Source: B8-G4 sp033720735 (GTDB lineage Bacteria > Bacteroidota > Bacteroidia > Chitinophagales > Saprospiraceae). Taken from it: a stretch of DNA of 11,070 nt. The stretch spans positions 1-11,070 of the forward strand of contig JAWWBX010000124.1 in assembly GCA_033720735.1 (NCBI GenBank), given 5' to 3'. The notes below the pieces were generated by a model. The model saw nothing but the letters and a program-made list of their open reading frames with translations. It did not search any database and was not told the origin of the DNA. Shown here piece by piece: positions 6,299 through 11,070 of the stretch. The translations under genes and the position numbers were made by a program. How positions within the stretch are numbered: position 1 is the stretch's first letter; each line of letters begins with the position of its first letter.

Positions 6299-7672
6299 AT
6301 GGCACAAGTCGAACTGATCATGCCGAAGATGGGCGAGAGCATCATGGAGGCGACGATCCTCAAGTGGTTGAAGAAGGAGGGTGATACAGTAGAACTCGAC
6401 GAAACGATCCTGGAGATCGCCACCGACAAGGTGGACTCCGAGATCCCCTCTCCAGTGGCAGGTGTGCTCACCAAGATCCTGTTTGCGGAGAATGAGACCG
6501 TGGAGGTCGGCAAGGTCATCGCGCTGATTGCCACGGAAGGGGAAGACCCGGTGGCAACGCCCAGCCCCGCCGTACAGGAAACCATGACCGAAGCTGTCCA
6601 GAACGGCAACCCGCGCAATACGGAACCCGCACCGGCCGCACCGGTTGCCGACCCCGTCGCTGTCGAGGCACCCCAGGCTCCCGTGGACACCGGTAACGTG
6701 CCCCGGACCGGGCAGAAAAGCGGGAAATTCTACTCGCCGCTGGTACGCAACATTGCCGCACAGGAGGGGATCACGATCGAAGAACTGGACGCCCTGGAAG
6801 GCTCAGGCCTCAACGGCCGGGTGACCAAGCGCGACATTCTGCAATACATCGAACAACGGTCCGCCAAGCCAGCTACTGCGCAACCAGGCGCCCCGACGCC
6901 ACCACCGGCTGCCGTCACCCAGGCAGCTCCTGCGACACCGCCACCTGCAGCAACTGCCGGCGAGAATGTGGAGATCATCGAGATGGACCGCATGCGCAAG
7001 CTGATCGCCCAGCACATGGTCATGTCCAAACAGACATCTCCGCATGTAACCTCATATGTCGAAGCGGATGTGACCAACCTCGTTCAGTGGCGCAACGCCG
7101 TCAAGGACGAGTTTCTGGACAAACACGGACAAAAGATCACCTTCACGCCCATCTTTATCGAAGCCGTGGTCCGTGCGATCAAGGACTTCCCCATGATCAA
7201 TATTTCGGTCGACGGAGACAAGATCCTGCGCAAGAAGGACATCAACATCGGCATGGCCACGGCACTACCCAGCGGCAACCTCATCGTGCCGGTCATCCGC
7301 GGCGCGGACAGTTACAATCTGGTCGGGCTGACGAAAGCAGTCAACGACCTCGCCACCCGCGCCCGGGACAACAAGCTGAAGCCGGAAGAGATCCAGGGCG
7401 GCACCTTTACCCTGACCAACGTTGGCACCTTTGGCAACGTGATGGGAACGCCGATCATCAACCAGCCACAGGTTGCCATCCTGGCAACGGGCGCGATCCG
7501 CAAGAAGCCGGCCGTGGTCGAAACAGAATATGGCGATCTGATCGCAATACGCCAGATGATGTTTTTGTCGTTGTCATATGACCACCGGGTGGTCGATGGA
7601 TTCCTGGGGGGCTCATTCCTCCGCAGGATCGGTGATTATCTGGAAGCATTCGATACGAATCAACAGATCTGA
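6299..7672 (+). CDS. 2-oxo acid dehydrogenase complex, dihydrolipoyl acyltransferase (E2) subunit
   Basis: The E2 core carries an acyl group on a lipoyl arm from E1 and passes it to coenzyme A. The 457 residues contain one lipoyl domain (1-80) with the lipoylated Lys44 in TDKVDSE, and an Ala/Pro linker (83-140). A peripheral subunit-binding domain follows (about 144-184, with the family's SPLVRNIA and GRVTKRDI blocks), then a second Ala/Pro linker (187-222). The trimeric catalytic domain (about 223-457) has the active-site motif SYDHRVVDG with His429 and Asp433. All functional residues are present. A single lipoyl domain and the DKVDSE context fit branched-chain or general 2-oxo acid E2s in Bacteroidota, but pyruvate or branched-chain specificity cannot be decided from the sequence. 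No E1 or E3 gene is adjacent. The ATG has no Shine-Dalgarno sequence. Its stop TGA overlaps the ATG of the next gene by one base. Confidence 0.95.
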   Translation: MAQVELIMPKMGESIMEATILKWLKKEGDTVELDETILEIATDKVDSEIPSPVAGVLTKILFAENETVEVGKVIALIATEGEDPVATPSPAVQETMTEAVQNGNPRNTEPAPAAPVADPVAVEAPQAPVDTGNVPRTGQKSGKFYSPLVRNIAAQEGITIEELDALEGSGLNGRVTKRDILQYIEQRSAKPATAQPGAPTPPPAAVTQAAPATPPPAATAGENVEIIEMDRMRKLIAQHMVMSKQTSPHVTSYVEADVTNLVQWRNAVKDEFLDKHGQKITFTPIFIEAVVRAIKDFPMINISVDGDKILRKKDINIGMATALPSGNLIVPVIRGADSYNLVGLTKAVNDLATRARDNKLKPEEIQGGTFTLTNVGTFGNVMGTPIINQPQVAILATGAIRKKPAVVETEYGDLIAIRQMMFLSLSYDHRVVDGFLGGSFLRRIGDYLEAFDTNQQI

Positions 7673-9825
7673 TGCAGCAGCTGCCGCGTGTAATCACGGC
7701 CATCGCGGTCGTACTGTGTATGTCCGGGGTGACCGAACTTCACTGTCAATCCGCTGCGCGCATGATCCGGGAAGCCGATGCGTACTATGAGCACGGCATG
7801 TACCGGGCGGCGTTGCAGTATTATCGCCAGGGCGGTAATGTTCAGACCTGGGAAAAAGACACCAGACTCAAGGTCGCGATCTGCCGCTACGAGGTCAATG
7901 ACATCGACGGGGCCATTTCCCTGCTGCAGGCCCTGGTCGCCGAAGGCAGGACCGAGCCAACGGTGTTCTTCTATCTCGGCCGGGCCTATCAGCACCGCGC
8001 GTTATTTGACCGGGCGGCACGGCAGTTCAAGGAATTCGTGCGGCGTGCCGACAACGATGACCCACGTCGCCTTTGGGTCAAGGATGAGATCCTGCGTTGT
8101 GCCACGGCAGCCAACCTGAAATACGGCCCCCAACTGGCGTATGTCGAAAACCTTGGGACCGCGGTTAATACCTTTTTCGACGAATTCGCGCCCGTTCCGA
8201 GCCCCAACATCATGGACCGTCTGTATTTCACCTCGGCAAGGGCAGGCAATGCCGGCGGGATGGTAAGTGTAAGTGAAGACAAGGATGCGCAAAAATTTGG
8301 CACTTACCGTTCTGATTTATACTACTCCGAGCACAACAACGGTGTCTGGCGGACCGCCGAGGCCATGGACCGCACCCTCAACACCGGACGGCATGAACAG
8401 ATCTGCGGTTTTAGCACGGATGGCCAGATCCTGTACCTGATCCGGGGCGAAACGGAAGGGACCGGGGAGTTGATCGCAGACACCTTCTCCGTCGAGACAG
8501 TCCGCTCGCAGCGGATGTCTTCGCTGGGTGACTTCCACCCGGGTCTCGGCGACCGGGATCTGTATCTGTTCAATGACACGATCATGCTGTTTGCCTCTCT
8601 CCGCGCGGGCGGTCAGGGTGGTTATGATCTCTATTACAGTCTGAAGCGATTTGGCAAATGGCGCAGTGCCGTCAATCTGGGGCCCGCGATCAATTCACAC
8701 TACGATGATGTCGCACCGTTCCTGACACGCAACGGGCGTGAGCTGTACTTCTCGTCCAACCGGCTCACCAGCATGGGCGGACTGGATATCTTTCGGGCCC
8801 GGTTTGACGATGCTGCGACCAGATGGCAGGCACCGCGCAATGTCGGCATGCCCATCAACTCCGCCGGCGATGACGCGTATTTCCGCTTTGCGGCCGACGG
8901 GCTGTCGGCGTATTTCTCATCGGATCGCAAGACCGGCTACGGCCAACGCGACCTGTATGCCGCCTATATGAAAGAAGCAGTGCAGGCGCACCTGACCCTG
9001 TCGGTACCGGTCACGTTTGCCCACGTCAAACCGCTCGATGACAATGCCGGCCCTGCCATCACCGGTGAGCCCGAAGAGATCAAGGAGTTCTACATCAATG
9101 ATATGCTCTTCGAGGCCAACGACCTGGTCATGACGCCGCAAAATATCAAGGCACTTGACGTGCTTGCCAACCTGTTGTTGATCTATCCGGATCTGCGTGC
9201 CGATCTGATCGGCCACGATATTTCATCCGGGCCTCGCAGTTTCAATCTGTATTTCTCGATCAAGAAAGCCGAACAGGCTGCTGAGCATCTCATCCGCAAG
9301 GGTGTCAAGCCCGATCAGTTGTATGTAAAGGGTTGTGGTGCGCTGTACCCGCGCGCGACCTCCCCGCAGACGGGCCTGGCGCATCCGGCGGCAGAACGAC
9401 TCAACCGGCGGATCGAAGTGCGCATCCACAACAGCGCCGGTCAGCCGATCCGTCTGATCTACGAGCACCGCAACATCCCCGAGAACCTGCGTGACGGGCG
9501 TGGTCAACGCTTCTCCGAGATGGCCGATCGCCTTGTTTATCGCGTCCATATTGCAACGGTTTCCCAGATGTTCCAGCATGGTGTCTTCGACGATTATGAC
9601 AACGCCATGATCCGCCTGGATCCTGATTCCCGGAGGTATCATTACTACGTGGGGATGGAGACCTCATACCGTGATGCACTCAAAGTTCTGGCCGACATGC
9701 AGTCACGCGGCTTTGACGACGCCCGCATCGAAGCGCATCTCGAAGGACGCGCGCTCACCCGTGCCGATATCCTCGATCATGCCGGGGAGTACCCTGATCT
9801 GCTGGATTACCTGGAGCAGTTTTAA
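7672..9825 (+). CDS. PorE-like envelope protein: TPR, PD40 beta-propeller, OmpA-like and SPOR-like domains
   Basis: A 717-residue exported protein. A signal peptide covers about 1-27 (hydrophobic 8-20); Cys25 has no lipobox, so signal peptidase I cleavage is likely. Next come TPR-like helices (about 28-150, with DAYYEHGMYRAALQYY at 36-51) and a PD40/TolB-like propeller (about 160-432; blades include RLYFTSAR, ELYFSSNR and SAYFSSDR). An OmpA-like domain follows at about 472-587 (LIGHD at 512-516, LNRRIEVRI at 577-585). The C-terminal region, about 621-700, resembles SPOR domains (VYRVHIATV, RRYHYYVG, YRDAL, GFDDARIEA). The order recalls PorE of the type IX secretion system, but a short linker replaces the carboxypeptidase-like domain and the SPOR-like part is extra. 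In the OmpA domain the conserved Asp and Arg that hold diaminopimelate align with Ile517 and Lys532, so normal peptidoglycan binding is doubtful. It is probably periplasmic or outer-membrane associated. It overlaps E2 by one base, implying coupled translation. Domain calls are solid; a T9SS role is inference. Confidence 0.85.
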   Translation: MQQLPRVITAIAVVLCMSGVTELHCQSAARMIREADAYYEHGMYRAALQYYRQGGNVQTWEKDTRLKVAICRYEVNDIDGAISLLQALVAEGRTEPTVFFYLGRAYQHRALFDRAARQFKEFVRRADNDDPRRLWVKDEILRCATAANLKYGPQLAYVENLGTAVNTFFDEFAPVPSPNIMDRLYFTSARAGNAGGMVSVSEDKDAQKFGTYRSDLYYSEHNNGVWRTAEAMDRTLNTGRHEQICGFSTDGQILYLIRGETEGTGELIADTFSVETVRSQRMSSLGDFHPGLGDRDLYLFNDTIMLFASLRAGGQGGYDLYYSLKRFGKWRSAVNLGPAINSHYDDVAPFLTRNGRELYFSSNRLTSMGGLDIFRARFDDAATRWQAPRNVGMPINSAGDDAYFRFAADGLSAYFSSDRKTGYGQRDLYAAYMKEAVQAHLTLSVPVTFAHVKPLDDNAGPAITGEPEEIKEFYINDMLFEANDLVMTPQNIKALDVLANLLLIYPDLRADLIGHDISSGPRSFNLYFSIKKAEQAAEHLIRKGVKPDQLYVKGCGALYPRATSPQTGLAHPAAERLNRRIEVRIHNSAGQPIRLIYEHRNIPENLRDGRGQRFSEMADRLVYRVHIATVSQMFQHGVFDDYDNAMIRLDPDSRRYHYYVGMETSYRDALKVLADMQSRGFDDARIEAHLEGRALTRADILDHAGEYPDLLDYLEQF

Positions 9826-9835
9826 CCCTCCCCAG

Positions 9836-9855
9836 CCCTCCCTTGCAAGGGAGGG
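9836..9855. repeat. Perfect 20-bp palindrome, possible transcript-end hairpin
   Basis: The arms CCCTCCCTT and AAGGGAGGG meet at a GC centre, forming a perfect palindrome 10 bp after the stop codon of the PorE-like gene. The stem can be extended outwards by CAG/CTG pairing (9833-9835 with 9858-9860) past a 2-base bulge. A partial extra copy of the left arm (CCCTCCCC, 9826-9833) precedes it. No T-tract follows directly, so it is not a textbook intrinsic terminator. It may stabilise the mRNA end or be a dispersed repeat. Confidence 0.6.
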
Positions 9856-9912
9856 AGCTGTCCCGGCCTTTATTAATATTCCGAACCATCACCAAGCTGC
9901 GAACTCAACGCA

Positions 9913-9979
9913 TTTTGGAAATTGTGATTTGGAAATTGGGGCTTATTTGGAATTTGAAATTTGAACATTGGAATTGGCC
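9913..9979 (+). repeat. Degenerate AT-rich 7-bp tandem array, consensus ATTTGGA
   Basis: Heptamers in register are TTTTGGA, AATTGTG, ATTTGGA, AATTGGG; then four extra bases (GCTT); then ATTTGGA, ATTTGAA, ATTTGAA, CATTGGA, ATTGGCC. It occupies the middle of the 206-bp spacer between the PorE-like gene and the S9 peptidase gene and is much more AT-rich than the flanking genes. It shares the 7-bp period and a TTnG-type core with the arrays at 1-35 and 1542-1576. The rest of this spacer holds only the palindrome and weak promoter-like sequence. Confidence 0.7.
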
Positions 9980-10031
9980 ATTCCATTCCTGCAGATACCT
10001 ATCTTAACACATACAATCCAATCTGAGAGAG

Positions 10032-11070
10032 ATGAAGCCAATTTTGACAATCCTGGCCTGTTTCGTTCTGACCATCACCATCGCGCAGGACGACCCCAAC
10101 CGTTTCAACCCGATCGATGTCTTCGAGCTGGAATACGCCTCCGATCCGCAGATCTCCCCGGACGGCAGCAAGGTCATGTACGTCCGCAACTTCAAGGACA
10201 TCATGACCGACGCCAACCTGTCGAACATCTGGATGATCAACAGCGACGGGAGCGAGCACGTACCGGTGACCACGAGCAAGCAACGCGACGGCAGCCCGCG
10301 CTGGTCGCAGGATGGTAGCGAGATGATCTATATGTCAAGCAAGGACGGCTCGAGCCAGATCTACCGGCGCTGGCTGAAGACCGGTGCCGAAGCACGCCTG
10401 ACCAACCTGACCCACTCGCCGGGTGGACTGAGCTGGTCGCCGGATGGCAAATGGATCGCCTTCAGCATGTTCGTGCCGCAGGACAAGGCATCACCAGTCA
10501 AGCCGCCGCGCAAGCCCGAGGGGGCCAAATGGGCCGACAACCCGACCTATATCGACGACATGTACTACCGTGCCGACGGGGCGGGCTACCTCAAACCCGG
10601 CTTCCGGCACATCTTCATCCTGTCCATCGAAGGCGGTACGCCGCGCCAGCTGACCACCGGCGACTTCAATCACGGCGGGCGCCTGTCCTGGACACAAGAC
10701 AGCAAGAGCATTGTGTTTTCCGCCAACCGGCACGCCGACCGGGATTTCGATCCGCGCAACTCGGAAGTGTTCAGGCTGGATATCGCCGACGGTAAGCTGA
10801 CGCAATTGACGGACCGACAAGGACCGGATGGCCAACCGACAGTCTCCCCCGACGGCCAATGGATCCCCTATAGCGGGTTTGACGACCGGTACCAGGGCTA
10901 CCAGGTGCAGAAACTGTATGTGATGCGGGCCGACGGATCCGAAAGCCGGTGCGTTTCGGACGCTCACGACCGCTCCGTCAACAACCTGCAGTGGGCCGGC
11001 AACAGCCAGGGCGTATTTGTGCAGTATGACGACCTGGGTGATACCAAGATCGCTTACATCGGTCTCGACG
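10032..11070 (+). CDS. S9 family (S9C-type) peptidase, N-terminal part, cut by window end
   Basis: An open reading frame from ATG at 10032 that reaches the window end without a stop (346 codons). It encodes a signal peptide (about 1-18) with cleavage before Gln19 (ITIA/QDDPN), an Ala-Gln junction common in Bacteroidota exported proteins. Next comes FELEYASDPQISPDG (31-45) and repeated propeller blades with the PD40 signature: ISPDGSKVMYV, WSQDGSEMIYM, WSPDGKWIAFS, WTQDSKSIVFS and VSPDGQWIPYS. Landmarks such as KPEGAKWAD and AGYLKPGFRH match the N-terminal propeller of acylaminoacyl-peptidase/dipeptidyl-peptidase-like S9 enzymes, which gate access to a C-terminal alpha/beta hydrolase. The catalytic Ser-Asp-His triad lies beyond the window, so activity cannot be confirmed here. 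A purine-rich GAGAGAG just before the ATG could serve as a ribosome binding site. The role is probably periplasmic peptide degradation. Confidence 0.9.
   Translation, partial: MKPILTILACFVLTITIAQDDPNRFNPIDVFELEYASDPQISPDGSKVMYVRNFKDIMTDANLSNIWMINSDGSEHVPVTTSKQRDGSPRWSQDGSEMIYMSSKDGSSQIYRRWLKTGAEARLTNLTHSPGGLSWSPDGKWIAFSMFVPQDKASPVKPPRKPEGAKWADNPTYIDDMYYRADGAGYLKPGFRHIFILSIEGGTPRQLTTGDFNHGGRLSWTQDSKSIVFSANRHADRDFDPRNSEVFRLDIADGKLTQLTDRQGPDGQPTVSPDGQWIPYSGFDDRYQGYQVQKLYVMRADGSESRCVSDAHDRSVNNLQWAGNSQGVFVQYDDLGDTKIAYIGLD

Noticed and set aside
7672..7752. Lipoprotein signal peptide with Cys25 in the PorE-like protein
   Set aside because: The residues before Cys25 (TELH) do not fit a lipobox, so an ordinary cleaved signal peptide is more likely.
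9973..10007. Promoter for the S9 peptidase gene (ATTGG at 9973-9977 and TATCTTAA at 10000-10007)
   Set aside because: The spacing is acceptable, but the -7 box matches only part of TAnnTTTG and the upstream element belongs to the heptamer array. It is too weak to list as a feature.

Overview
The window reads as a chromosomal stretch of a fairly GC-rich member of the Bacteroidota. Three things point there: rsfS-ftsH divergent from a birA that lacks the N-terminal DNA-binding domain; an outer-membrane-type protein with TPR, PD40 propeller, OmpA-like and SPOR-like domains; and a -33/-7 promoter of the Bacteroidota sigma type (TAnnTTTG) before the E2 gene. A position near Saprospiria is only a guess. 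Nothing in the window looks like phage, plasmid or insertion sequence.

Layout. The minus strand (transcribed from about 4.13 kb leftwards) carries rsfS (ribosome silencing factor), ftsH (membrane AAA+ protease) and a polytopic GT-C-like glycosyltransferase. The last is separated from ftsH by a 141-bp spacer that is mostly tandem repeats. The plus strand carries birA (biotin ligase) overlapping cinA, then the E2 subunit of a 2-oxo acid dehydrogenase overlapping a PorE-like envelope protein by one base. After a repeat-bearing spacer comes the 5' part of an S9C-type peptidase that runs off the window.

How the genes relate. Most are housekeeping functions: translation shutdown, membrane proteolysis, biotinylation, NAD/nucleotide repair and keto-acid oxidation. 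The accessory or envelope-facing genes are the glycosyltransferase, the PorE-like protein and the exported peptidase. E2 and the envelope protein appear to be one transcription unit despite acting in different compartments.

The most unusual signals are non-coding. Degenerate tandem arrays with a 7-bp period occur in three places (1-35, 1542-1576, 9913-9979), and an 8-bp array (1582-1645) abuts the ftsH stop codon. Two related 7-bp arrays bracket the glycosyltransferase gene in opposite orientation. In the proteins, the OmpA-like domain of the envelope protein lacks both residues that normally bind diaminopimelate, and a SPOR-like domain follows it. Three genes (glycosyltransferase, rsfS, birA) appear to start with TTG. 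I found no RNA genes, CRISPR arrays or mobile elements. No gene-free stretch exceeds about 210 bases.
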